From positions 1 through 62,203 of the forward strand of contig CAKSAN010000018.1 of the NCBI GenBank assembly GCA_934436435.1: 62,203 bases of DNA. The letters are read 5' to 3'. The notes beneath the pieces are model-generated. The model did not search any database, had not been told where the DNA came from, and worked only from the letters and a program-made list of their open reading frames with translations. Origin of the DNA: an uncultured Acetatifactor sp. (lineage in GTDB: Bacteria > Bacillota > Clostridia > Lachnospirales > Lachnospiraceae). Made by a program: the position numbers and the translations under genes. This document shows, one piece after another, positions 44,141 to 52,142 of the stretch (the stretch's first letter is position 1; each line of letters starts with the position of its first letter).

Positions 44141-44156
44141 GTTAAAGGAGTAGAAA

Positions 44157-45488
44157 ATGAACCAGACTTATATGAAAGAAAAGAAGATATTTCCCCTTGT
44201 CATGTCCATGGCACTTCCCATGATGCTGTCCATGGCATTCAATTCCCTCTATAATATTGTGGACAGCTATTTCGTGGCAAGGCTCAGCGAGGATGCCATG
44301 ACGGCGTTGTCTTTAGTCTATCCTGCGCAGAATCTGCTGACGGCAGTGGCGGTGGGCTTCGGTGTGGGCGTCAATGCCATGATCTCCTTCTATCTGGGAG
44401 CACAGAATCAGGAAAAGGCGGATAGGACGGCGACCCAGGGAATGATGCTGGGCGTATTGCACGGTGTGTTGCTCATGCTCCTGTTCCTCTGCGGAATGAA
44501 CTGGTTTTTAGGAATGTTTACGAAGAGCGATACGGTGCGGGCACTGGGCATGGAATACTCCAATGTGGTATTTCTGTTCTCTGCCATTGTTACCGGAGGT
44601 ATCACTTTGGAGAAAATCTTCCAGGCGGTGGGCCGAATGCGGGCCACCATGGTCAGCATGATCGCCGGTTTTGTGGCGAATATCGTGCTGGATCCATTGC
44701 TGATCTTCGGTATCGGACCGTTTCCCCGGATGGAGATCGCCGGAGCGGCGCTGGCTACCGGAATCGGCCAGGTGATCACCTTACTGGTATATGTTATCTA
44801 TTATGTAGCGGATCCGTTGCCGGTGAAACTGCGCAGAGTTTATCTGCGTCCGGAGGGAGAGATCTGCGGCAAGACTTACGGTATCGGTATCCCGGCGACG
44901 CTGAATATGGCACTGCCGTCCCTGTTGATCTCCGCACTGAACGGTATTCTGGCGACGTATTCACAGGGCTATGTGCTGGTACTGGGGGTCTATTATAAGC
45001 TGCAGACCTTTATCTATCTGCCCTCCAACGGTATCATTCAGGGGATAAGGCCTTTGATCGGCTACAACTACGGTGCCGGAGAGCGGAAGCGTGTGGAGCA
45101 GATCTACCGGCTGACACTGGAACTGACCGCCGGGATCATGGCTGTCGGTGCGGCGCTGTGCTGGCTGATCCCCGGGGGACTGATCGGACTGTTCACCGAG
45201 AATCCGGAGACCATCACCATCGGCATTACGGCACTGCATATCATCAGTCTGGGCTTTATTCTGTCCGCCGTGTCGGTGACCAGCTCCGGTGCACTGGAAG
45301 CGCTGGGACAGGGGATGGCGTCGCTGGTGATCTCCGTGATGCGGTATGTGGCAGTGATCATCCCCGCGGCGTTTGTACTGAGCCGCCTGGCGGGCGTCAC
45401 CGGCGTGTGGTGGGCGTTTGTGTGTACGGAGAGTGTGACGGCGGTGGTGGCGTATGTGCTGTACCACAGGGTGTGGAAGAAGGCGTAA
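44157..45488 (+). CDS. MATE-family multidrug/solute efflux protein
   Basis: A 443-residue protein with about twelve membrane helices in two MatE repeats (starts: FPLVMSMALPMMLSMAFNSL in part and GIGIPATLNMALPSL). It belongs to the DinF/NorM-like branch common in Clostridia and exports cationic drugs or metabolites against Na+ or H+. The start follows AAAGGAG. A consensus promoter with a terminator hairpin in the leader suggests attenuation. It is similar in layout to a second MATE gene at 55134. The substrate is unknown. Confidence 0.93.
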   Translation: MNQTYMKEKKIFPLVMSMALPMMLSMAFNSLYNIVDSYFVARLSEDAMTALSLVYPAQNLLTAVAVGFGVGVNAMISFYLGAQNQEKADRTATQGMMLGVLHGVLLMLLFLCGMNWFLGMFTKSDTVRALGMEYSNVVFLFSAIVTGGITLEKIFQAVGRMRATMVSMIAGFVANIVLDPLLIFGIGPFPRMEIAGAALATGIGQVITLLVYVIYYVADPLPVKLRRVYLRPEGEICGKTYGIGIPATLNMALPSLLISALNGILATYSQGYVLVLGVYYKLQTFIYLPSNGIIQGIRPLIGYNYGAGERKRVEQIYRLTLELTAGIMAVGAALCWLIPGGLIGLFTENPETITIGITALHIISLGFILSAVSVTSSGALEALGQGMASLVISVMRYVAVIIPAAFVLSRLAGVTGVWWAFVCTESVTAVVAYVLYHRVWKKA

Positions 45489-45515
45489 AGCCGAGCATCG
45501 TTCGCATTCGTGGCC

Positions 45516-45670
45516 GTTCACCGAGCGCCATTCGCAAAATCGCCTCTTCGAGGCTTTCCGCTGTTTGGCAGCTGCCTTTTGCTCATGAGATGGCGCTCCC
45601 CTCGTCGATTTGCAAGAGCACTGCTTTTTACGCGAGCGTAAAGCAGCACTCTCGCAATCGACGGGTGAAC
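45516..45670 (-). repeat. Branched palindromic element C (between MATE and nrdD)
   Basis: Outer stem GTTCACC (45516-45522) with GGTGAAC (45664-45670). Lobe 1: GAGCGCCAT (45523-45531) with ATGGCGCTC (45590-45598), enclosing GCAAAA/TTTTGC, GCCTC-TTC-GAGGC and GCTG/CAGC. Lobe 2: CGTCGATTTGC (45603-45613) with GCAATCGACG (45654-45663), enclosing a long hairpin with TTACG/CGTAA at its tip. Read on the minus strand, lobe 1 shares GGAAA, hairpin, GA, TTTTGC, GAATGGCGC with element B at 25882-25958. Confidence 0.85.
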
Positions 45671-45678
45671 TAATGTAT

Positions 45679-45730
45679 ACACAAGATGTTGTACCAGACG
45701 ATTGACTTCCCCTACAAAGTATTGTAGAAT
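45679..45730 (+). promoter_or_regulatory. nrdD promoter with tandem NrdR-like boxes
   Basis: TTGACT (45702-45707) and TAGAAT (45725-45730) are 17 bp apart. ACACAAGATGTTGTAC (45679-45694) and CTACAAAGTATTGTAG (45712-45727) each resemble the 16-bp NrdR box; the second is a perfect 6-bp-arm dyad covering the spacer and -10. Their centres are 33 bp apart, about three helical turns, as expected for cooperative NrdR binding. Confidence 0.65.
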
Positions 45731-45814
45731 AGATCGTGATAGGTTTTGAGAGCAATCTGTTCCGGAGGCCGGAGCAGGCGCTCGTGGGGACACGAAGTCA
45801 AGGGGGTACATAAG

Positions 45815-48208
45815 ATGTTTCAGGTAATCAAACGAGATGGTTCCAGAGCGGACTTTACACTGACGAAGATCAATGATGCCATTATGAAGGCTTTTACTGC
45901 CACGCAGATGAACTACAATAATGACATTATTGATCTTCTTGCGTTGCGGGTGACCGCCGATTTCCAGAAGAAAGTGGAAAATGACGAGATCCATGTGGAG
46001 GATATTCAGGACAGTGTGGAGCGCGTACTGGGACAGGCCGGCTATGAAGAAGTGGCCAAGGCTTATATTCTGTACCGCAGGCAGCGGGAAAAGATGCGTG
46101 CCATGAAGTCCACGATTCTGGACTACAAGGACGTGGTTAACAGCTATGTCAAGGTAGAGGACTGGCGCGTGAAGGAGAACTCCACGGTGACCTATTCTGT
46201 AGGAGGACTGATCTTAAGCAATTCCGGCGCGGTGACGGCGAACTACTGGCTGTCAGAGATCTACGACGACGAGATCGCGGAGGCGCACCGCAATGCGGAT
46301 ATCCATATCCATGATCTGTCCATGCTGACCGGCTACTGTGCCGGATGGTCCTTAAAGCAGCTGATCAAGGAAGGACTGGGCGGCATCACCGGCAAGATCA
46401 CTTCCGCTCCGGCGAGACACTTATCTGTGCTGTGCAACCAGATGGTAAACTTCCTGGGAATCATGCAGAACGAATGGGCGGGAGCCCAGGCATTTTCTTC
46501 CTTTGATACCTATCTTGCCCCCTTTGTAAAAGTAGATAATTTAAGCTATCCCGAAGTGAAAAAATGCATCGAAGCATTTATTTACGGTGTCAACACCCCC
46601 AGCCGCTGGGGTACGCAGGCTCCTTTTTCCAATATCACACTGGACTGGACGGTGCCCGATGACCTGGCAGAGCTGCCGGCGCTGGTAGGCGGCGTGGAGA
46701 TGGATTTCAAATACAAGGATTGTAAGAAGGAAATGGACATGGTCAACAAGGCCTTCATCGAGACCATGATCGAGGGCGATTCCAACGGCCGTGGTTTCCA
46801 GTATCCGATTCCTACCTACTCCATTACGAAGGATTTTGACTGGTCCGACACCGAGAACAACAGACTGTTATTTGAAATGACTGCAAAATACGGTACACCG
46901 TATTTTTCCAACTATATCAATTCCGACATGCAGCCCAGTGATGTCCGCAGTATGTGTTGCAGACTGCGTCTGGATCTGCGGGAACTGCGCAAGAAGACCG
47001 GAGGATTCTTCGGTTCCGGCGAGAGCACCGGAAGCGTGGGCGTTGTTACCATCAATATGCCCAGAATCGCTTACCTGTCTGCCAACAAGGATGAATTTTA
47101 TGCAAGACTGAACCATATGATGGACATTGCAGCCAGATCCCTGAAGATCAAGCGTGGTGTCATCACGAAGCTTCTGAATGAAGGACTGTATCCTTATACG
47201 AAACGGTATCTGGGCACCTTTGAGAATCATTTCTCCACCATCGGTCTGATCGGCATGAACGAGGTGGGCTTGAATGCCAACTGGCTGAGAGCGGACATGA
47301 GCGATCCGAAGACCCAGGAGTTCACCAAGGAAGTACTGAACCATATGAGAGAGCGCCTGTCGGATTATCAGGAGCAGTACGGAGATCTCTACAATCTGGA
47401 GGCGACTCCTGCGGAGAGTACCACGTATCGTCTGGCGAAACATGACAGAAAGCGCTGGCCCGGTATCAAGACGGCAGGAAAGCCCGGAGATACTCCTTAC
47501 TATACGAACTCCTCCCATCTGCCGGTGGATTATACCGTGGATATTTTCGATGCGCTGGATATCCAGGATGAATTGCAGACACTGTATACTTCCGGCACCG
47601 TGTTCCATGCATTTCTGGGAGAAAAGCTTCCCGACTGGAAGGCGGCGGCTTCTCTGGTGCGCACCATAGCTTCCAATTACAAACTGCCGTATTATACTCT
47701 GTCTCCGACCTATTCCATCTGTAGGGAGCACGGTTATCTGGCAGGGGAAGTGAAGATCTGCCCTCACTGCGGAGCAAAGACCGAGGTCTACAGCCGCATC
47801 ACCGGCTACTATCGTCCGGTACAGAACTGGAACGACGGTAAGTTACAGGAATATGCCAACAGAACGGAGTATGACATTGCACATTCTTCCTTGAAGCGCC
47901 CTACCAGAAGTGTGGTGACCTTATCCAATTTTGCGGAGGATGTGGAAGTAAAGGTGGAGCAGCCGCAGAATATCAAGTATCTGTTCACGACAAAGACCTG
48001 TCCCAACTGCAAGCTGGTGAAGGAATATCTGAAAAATGTGCCTTATGTGACCATTGATGCGGAGGAGAACATGGAGCTGGCAAGACGTTACGGCGTGATG
48101 CAGGCACCGACGCTGGTGGTGGTAAACGGCGACAGCCACAAAAAATATGTAAATGCTTCAAATATCAAGAAGTACGTTGACCAACTGACATTAGTTGGGG
48201 TAGAATAG
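45815..48208 (+). CDS. nrdD: Anaerobic ribonucleotide reductase with fused C-terminal thioredoxin-like domain
   Basis: A 797-residue class III reductase. An ATP-cone (about 1-95) begins FQVIKRDGSRADFTLTKIN. The barrel follows. The zinc site uses Cys pairs around 635-651 (CREHGYL, CPHCGAK) and the glycyl radical should form on Gly664 in SRITGYYRPV. After that comes an extra domain of about 80 residues with Cys729-Pro-Asn-Cys732 and a cis-Pro segment (APTLVVV), a glutaredoxin/thioredoxin fold. It reduces ribonucleotides to dNTPs without oxygen. The activase NrdG is not encoded nearby. The start at 45815 follows AGGGGG. Confidence 0.95.
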   Translation: MFQVIKRDGSRADFTLTKINDAIMKAFTATQMNYNNDIIDLLALRVTADFQKKVENDEIHVEDIQDSVERVLGQAGYEEVAKAYILYRRQREKMRAMKSTILDYKDVVNSYVKVEDWRVKENSTVTYSVGGLILSNSGAVTANYWLSEIYDDEIAEAHRNADIHIHDLSMLTGYCAGWSLKQLIKEGLGGITGKITSAPARHLSVLCNQMVNFLGIMQNEWAGAQAFSSFDTYLAPFVKVDNLSYPEVKKCIEAFIYGVNTPSRWGTQAPFSNITLDWTVPDDLAELPALVGGVEMDFKYKDCKKEMDMVNKAFIETMIEGDSNGRGFQYPIPTYSITKDFDWSDTENNRLLFEMTAKYGTPYFSNYINSDMQPSDVRSMCCRLRLDLRELRKKTGGFFGSGESTGSVGVVTINMPRIAYLSANKDEFYARLNHMMDIAARSLKIKRGVITKLLNEGLYPYTKRYLGTFENHFSTIGLIGMNEVGLNANWLRADMSDPKTQEFTKEVLNHMRERLSDYQEQYGDLYNLEATPAESTTYRLAKHDRKRWPGIKTAGKPGDTPYYTNSSHLPVDYTVDIFDALDIQDELQTLYTSGTVFHAFLGEKLPDWKAAASLVRTIASNYKLPYYTLSPTYSICREHGYLAGEVKICPHCGAKTEVYSRITGYYRPVQNWNDGKLQEYANRTEYDIAHSSLKRPTRSVVTLSNFAEDVEVKVEQPQNIKYLFTTKTCPNCKLVKEYLKNVPYVTIDAEENMELARRYGVMQAPTLVVVNGDSHKKYVNASNIKKYVDQLTLVGVE

Positions 48209-48220
48209 AAACAGGTCAGG

Positions 48221-48246
48221 AGGCATCGCCCGAAGGCGGTGCCTTT
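48221..48246 (+). terminator. Hairpin after nrdD
   Basis: GGCATCGCC (48222-48230) pairs with GGCGGTGCC (48235-48243) with one T-G pair and a CGAA loop, followed by a weak TTTG. Probably a partial terminator between nrdD and pyrF. Confidence 0.7.
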
Positions 48247-48298
48247 GCTGTGTAATAATATAAATTCAAAGGCAGATCCATTGCAGAACGGAGGAAAT

Positions 48299-49225
48299 AT
48301 GATCAACAAACTGATCGCTCGAATCAAAGAAACCAACGCACCGATCGTGGTAGGATTGGATCCTATGATGAAATTCGTGCCGGAATATATTAAGAAAGCG
48401 GCATTCGCCGAGCACGGTGAGACATTGGAAGGCGCTGCGGAAGCCATCTGGCAGTACAATAAGGGCATTGTGGATGCTATTTACGATCTGGTCCCGGCTG
48501 TAAAGCCTCAGGTGGCAATGTATGAGCAGTTCGGCATTCCCGGCATGGTGGCATTTAAGAAGACCGTGGATTATTGTAAGGAAAAAGGGCTGATCGTCAT
48601 CGGCGATATCAAGCGCGGCGATATCGGATCCACTTCCGAAGCATACGCAGTAGGACATCTGGGCAAAGTACAGGTAGGCAGCAAGAGTTACTATGGTTTT
48701 GATGAGGACTTTGTGACCGTGAACCCTTATCTGGGATCCGATGGTGTGAATCCGTTTGTGAAGATCTGTAAGGAAGAGAAAAAAGGTATTTTTGTACTGG
48801 TGAAGACTTCCAATCCCAGCAGTGGTGAGTTCCAGGATCAGCTGGTGAACGGCAGACCGCTGTATGAGCTGGTAGGAGAAAAGGTGGCAGCCTGGGGAGC
48901 TGACTGCATGGGTGATTCCTACAGCTATGTAGGTGCGGTAGTAGGAGCAACCTATCCCGAGCAGGGTAAGGTACTGCGTAAAGTGATGCCCAAGGCATTT
49001 ATTCTGGTACCCGGTTACGGTGCACAGGGGGGTAAGGGCGCAGATCTGGTACATTTCTTCAATGAGGATGGACTGGGTGCGATCATCAACTCTTCCCGCG
49101 GTATTATTGCTGCATACCAGCAGGAGAAATATGCACAGTTCGGCGAGCAGAATTATGCGGACGCTTCCCGCGCAGCTGTACTGGATATGCGCGAGGATAT
49201 CGCGCAGGCGCTGGCAGCACGCTAA
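48299..49225 (+). CDS. pyrF: Orotidine 5'-phosphate decarboxylase (type 2)
   Basis: A 308-residue enzyme that forms UMP from OMP, the last step of de novo UMP synthesis. The long (type 2) form is shown by length and by PIVVGLDPMMKFVP at the N-terminus, the catalytic Lys/Asp region VIGDIKRGDIGSTSEAYA and VPGYGAQGGKG near the phosphate site. The ATG at 48299 follows GGAGGAAAT; an in-frame ATG at 48239 lies inside the upstream hairpin. It is separate from carAB here. No PyrR-type attenuator is visible. Confidence 0.96.
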   Translation: MINKLIARIKETNAPIVVGLDPMMKFVPEYIKKAAFAEHGETLEGAAEAIWQYNKGIVDAIYDLVPAVKPQVAMYEQFGIPGMVAFKKTVDYCKEKGLIVIGDIKRGDIGSTSEAYAVGHLGKVQVGSKSYYGFDEDFVTVNPYLGSDGVNPFVKICKEEKKGIFVLVKTSNPSSGEFQDQLVNGRPLYELVGEKVAAWGADCMGDSYSYVGAVVGATYPEQGKVLRKVMPKAFILVPGYGAQGGKGADLVHFFNEDGLGAIINSSRGIIAAYQQEKYAQFGEQNYADASRAAVLDMREDIAQALAAR

Positions 49226-49295
49226 CCCGGAATAGACGAAGGAAAACTGCCAATAATACACTGTGGGGTCCGTAAGCGGACAGAGGGGAGAACAT

Positions 49296-49589
49296 ATGAC
49301 AAAGGAAACTTTATACATTACCTTCCATTCGGAGGATGATATCAGACATTTTGTGGATACCTGCAATGAATTTGATGATGCAATCGACATCCGTGTAAAG
49401 AAGATGACCACGGATGCCAAATCCATTCTGGGGATGCTCCTGATGCAGATGGAGGAACCGCTGGAGATCGAATATGCCTGCTATGATGACGAAGACAATT
49501 ACGAAGAATTCCGGCAAACCATTCTGGAAAAGTATGATGTCAAAGTCGTACAGACCGCAGGAAAACAGGCAGAAGATAAAATTGTTTGA
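49296..49589 (+). CDS. HPr-fold protein lacking the active-site histidine
   Basis: A 97-residue protein. The segment TTDAKSILGMLLMQMEEPLEIEYACYDDED aligns (in parts: DAKSILGM) with the Ser46 region and third strand of HPr, with Ser43 at the regulatory serine position. The N-terminal loop that should read GLHARP is replaced by HSEDDIRHF, so PEP-dependent phosphotransfer is not expected. It resembles Crh in having the regulatory Ser without the catalytic His, although Crh keeps more of the fold. A role in carbon regulation is inference. GGGGAG precedes the ATG; an earlier in-frame ATG at 49263 has no site. Confidence 0.7.
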   Translation: MTKETLYITFHSEDDIRHFVDTCNEFDDAIDIRVKKMTTDAKSILGMLLMQMEEPLEIEYACYDDEDNYEEFRQTILEKYDVKVVQTAGKQAEDKIV

Positions 49590-49607
49590 AAAAATTAAAA
49601 AATTCTA

Positions 49608-49654
49608 TTGACATTTTCACCTGCAACAGTTAAAATACATACTGTTGCAGGTGA
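49608..49654 (+). promoter_or_regulatory. tRNA-Arg promoter flanked by a perfect dyad
   Basis: TTGACA (49608-49613) and TAAAAT (49631-49636) are 17 bp apart. TCACCTGCAACAG (49617-49629) and CTGTTGCAGGTGA (49642-49654) pair perfectly, plus T630-A641, placing one arm in the spacer and the other at the start site. This looks like an operator; operators on tRNA promoters are unusual. Confidence 0.75.
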
Positions 49655-49665
49655 GACCTGTAAAT

Positions 49666-49739
49666 GTACGTGTAGCTCAGCTGGATAGAGCGTCTGGCTA
49701 CGGACCAGAAGGTCGTGGGTTCGAATCCTGTCACGTACA
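49666..49739 (+). tRNA. tRNA-Arg (anticodon ACG)
   Basis: A 74-nt cloverleaf. Acceptor GTACGTG pairs with CACGTAC; the anticodon stem CTGG/CCAG holds loop CTACGGA with ACG; the T-arm is GGGTTCGAATCC. Discriminator A; CCA is not encoded. It is a lone tRNA gene with its own promoter and terminator. Confidence 0.95.
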
Positions 49740-49745
49740 TCGGAA

Positions 49746-49775
49746 GCCCCGGAGATGATGTCTCCGGGGTTTTTG
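49746..49775 (+). terminator. Terminator of tRNA-Arg
   Basis: CCCCGGAGA (49747-49755) pairs with TCTCCGGGG (49761-49769), followed by TTTTTG. Confidence 0.92.
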
Positions 49776-49878
49776 TATCTCATTTTAGAAAAGTTTTAGA
49801 AATACTTTCCGGTCCGTATATTTACGCAGTACATATGTCATGCTAAAATGATGGTGTAAACGGAAGGAATCGTGAAGT

Positions 49879-50379
49879 ATGAATAAACAGGAATTTGTGG
49901 ACCGACTGCGGATGGCGCTGAACGGAAGAGTCTCTCCCGGTCTGGTCATGGATAATGTGAATTATTACGAAGATTATATCAATACGGAAATCCGTAAGGG
50001 CAGGACGGAAGAGGAAGTCTTAGAGAGCCTGGGAGATCCGAGACTGATTGCCCGCACGATCATTCAGACCAACGGCGGAGATAACCGTTCCGGATACCGT
50101 AACACGGTCTATGGCAACGGAGAGTACCGGGAAGCCGCAGGCCAGAATCTGCACCGCAGCTATACAGAGGGTGCGGATGACGGATACGGGAAACACCAGA
50201 ACAAGGTGGCAAATGTGTTCGCAAAGCTTCCGACCTGGGTATGGGTGATTCTGGGAATTCTTGTGGTGGTGCTGATTTTCAGCGCGGTATTTTCCGTATT
50301 GTCGTTCCTTGCACCGGTATTGATCCCGATTTTGGTAGTACTGTTTCTGGTGAAGCTGTTCCGGGACTGGCTCAACTGA
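49879..50379 (+). CDS. HAAS/DUF1700-type membrane protein
   Basis: A 166-residue protein. The N-terminal 60 residues are the helical HAAS domain (EFVDRLRMALNG, YYEDYINTEIRKG, LGDPRLIARTI). A polar, Tyr/Asn-rich linker follows to about residue 110. The C-terminus has two closely spaced hydrophobic segments (about 112-155). In other genomes HAAS proteins are often controlled by PadR regulators; here no padR is adjacent, though the SEDS gene at 21057 has the same type of N-terminal domain. Function unknown, probably envelope-related. Confidence 0.78.
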   Translation: MNKQEFVDRLRMALNGRVSPGLVMDNVNYYEDYINTEIRKGRTEEEVLESLGDPRLIARTIIQTNGGDNRSGYRNTVYGNGEYREAAGQNLHRSYTEGADDGYGKHQNKVANVFAKLPTWVWVILGILVVVLIFSAVFSVLSFLAPVLIPILVVLFLVKLFRDWLN

Positions 50380-50386
50380 CAAACAA

Positions 50387-50440
50387 ATAACCGGAGTATC
50401 CTACAGATGCGAGCATCTGACGGTTACTTCGGTTATATTT
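50387..50440 (+). terminator. Hairpin terminator after the HAAS gene
   Basis: ATAACCGGAGTA (50387-50398) pairs with TACTTCGGTTAT (50425-50436), enclosing CAGATG/CATCTG. A separate perfect 11-bp hairpin, AGAGCCACCAG/CTGGTGGCTCT, lies at 50467-50495 without a T run. Confidence 0.75.
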
Positions 50441-50706
50441 CTTGACTCTTAATAGTTCCAATGTAAAGAGCCACCAGGGGGAAGCTGGTGGCTCTCATGA
50501 GGGGAGTATAAATAAATAATACATAAGGGTGCAAATAGAATCATGAAGGGGTTTCTATTTACAATAATGATTATAGTACTAATGATACAAAAATGCAATA
50601 GGAAATTTAGTTCTAAAGTACCATAAATTTCAGGCATTTTTTTGTGCGAAATAGACATACTACTCCTGTAACTAAAAAAGATATTTCCTATCAGGAGGTC
50701 ACAAAT

Positions 50707-50865
50707 ATGTCTAACAATTATGAGCAGAACAGCGAGAACAAGTACAGCAACTCTTATGATGAGAACCAGAACAGCAAGAACTGTCAGAACTCCCAGAATA
50801 AGCAGAACAATCAGAATCAGAATAAGAACCAGAGCAACAACAAGGAGCAGAACAAGAACTGCTAG
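50707..50865 (+). CDS. Small Asn/Gln/Lys-rich protein, unknown function
   Basis: A 52-residue protein of very low complexity. From residue 20 on it is almost only Asn, Gln, Lys and Ser (QNSQNKQNNQNQNKNQSN), with one Cys near residue 26 and Cys as the last residue. A perfect AGGAGG site 8 bases before the ATG and a following terminator argue that it is truly translated. No family is recognised. The start at 50707 is preferred to an in-frame upstream ATG at 50644 that has no site. Disordered, possibly spore- or coat-related, but that is a guess. Confidence 0.65.
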   Translation: MSNNYEQNSENKYSNSYDENQNSKNCQNSQNKQNNQNQNKNQSNNKEQNKNC

Positions 50866-50888
50866 TCTGGTGCATAAGTCATTTTTCA

Positions 50889-50910
50889 GGGGCTGCCGCA
50901 AGGCAGCCCT
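50889..50910 (+). terminator. Terminator after the Asn-rich gene
   Basis: GGGCTGCC (50890-50897) pairs with GGCAGCCC (50902-50909) around a GCAA loop. The T run is weak. Confidence 0.7.
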
Positions 50911-50985
50911 ATTTACATATTTTCAGAATCCATATATAATGATTCCATGTGTATAATTATTGGAGACAGAGATCCGGAGGAACGA

Positions 50986-52137
50986 ATGAGACGTTTTGAA
51001 TTGATTGCGCCCTGCCATTTCGGTATGGAATCAGTGTTAAAAAGAGAGATCACAGATCTGGGATATGATATTACGGAAGTGGCGGACGGCCGCGTAACCT
51101 TTTTCGGGGACGAGGAGGCATTGTGCAGAGCTAATATTTTTCTGCGCACGGCAGAGCGGATCCTCATCAAAGTGGGAAGTTTTCATGCCGAGACCTTTGA
51201 AGAATTGTTTCAGGGGACGAAGGATCTGCCGTGGGAAGAGTATATCCCTAAGGATGGAAAATTCTGGGTGGCCAAGGCCGCCAGTGTGAAGTCCAAGTTA
51301 TTCAGTCCCTCAGACATTCAGTCCATTATGAAAAAGGCTATGGTAGAGCGTCTGAAGGCACAGTACGACATCAGCTGGTTCCCAGAGGACGGCGAAAGCT
51401 TCCCCATCCGGGTATTCCTGATGAAAGACGAAGTGACCGTGGGACTGGACAGTACCGGAGAATCCCTGCATAAGCGCGGCTACCGGAAACTGACGGCGAA
51501 AGCGCCCATCGCGGAGAATCTGGCGGCGGCACTGATCGAGCTGACCCCGTGGAATGCGGGCAGGATCCTGGTGGATCCCTTCTGCGGAAGCGGCACCTTT
51601 CCCATTGAGGCAGCCATGATGGCAGCCAATATGGCACCCGGCAGGAACCGTAGTTTTACGGCGGAAGAATGGCCCCATATCGTAGGGAAAAAGGTGTGGT
51701 ACGATGCCATGGACGAGGCGGAGGAGATGATCGATCTGTCCGTAGAGACGGATATTCAGGGCTATGATATTGATGAAGATATGGTGAAGATTGCCAGAGA
51801 GAATGCCAGAATGGCGGGGGTGGACAAGCTGATCCATTTCCAGCGCCGCAGTGTGGAGGACCTTCACCATCCGAAAAAATACGGTTTTATCATCACGAAC
51901 CCTCCTTATGGAGAACGTTTGCAGGATAAGAGCCAGATGCCACAGCTGTACCGGACCATCGGCGAGAGACTCCGGGAACTGGATTCCTGGAGCATGTATC
52001 TGATCACCGCTTATGAGCAGGCGGAGAAGGACATCGGCAGAAAAGCGGATAAGAACCGCAAGATCTATAACGGAATGATGAAGACCTATTACTATCAGTT
52101 CCTGGGGCCGAAGCCGCCGAAGAGAAGAGACGTTTAG
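50986..52137 (+). CDS. THUMP-domain class I rRNA methyltransferase (RlmL-like)
   Basis: A 383-residue RNA methyltransferase. An N-terminal ferredoxin-like/THUMP part (about 1-160) begins FELIAPCHFGMESVLKREI. The SAM-binding domain has DPFCGSGTFPIEAAM and the catalytic TNPPYGERL. This organisation fits the YpsC/RlmL-N group that makes m2G in 23S rRNA, although the exact nucleotide cannot be read from sequence. The ATG at 50986 follows CCGGAGG; an earlier ATG at 50947 is not preceded by a site. The amidase-like gene starts 5 bases after its stop. Confidence 0.92.
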   Translation: MRRFELIAPCHFGMESVLKREITDLGYDITEVADGRVTFFGDEEALCRANIFLRTAERILIKVGSFHAETFEELFQGTKDLPWEEYIPKDGKFWVAKAASVKSKLFSPSDIQSIMKKAMVERLKAQYDISWFPEDGESFPIRVFLMKDEVTVGLDSTGESLHKRGYRKLTAKAPIAENLAAALIELTPWNAGRILVDPFCGSGTFPIEAAMMAANMAPGRNRSFTAEEWPHIVGKKVWYDAMDEAEEMIDLSVETDIQGYDIDEDMVKIARENARMAGVDKLIHFQRRSVEDLHHPKKYGFIITNPPYGERLQDKSQMPQLYRTIGERLRELDSWSMYLITAYEQAEKDIGRKADKNRKIYNGMMKTYYYQFLGPKPPKRRDV

Positions 52138-52142
52138 AAACA

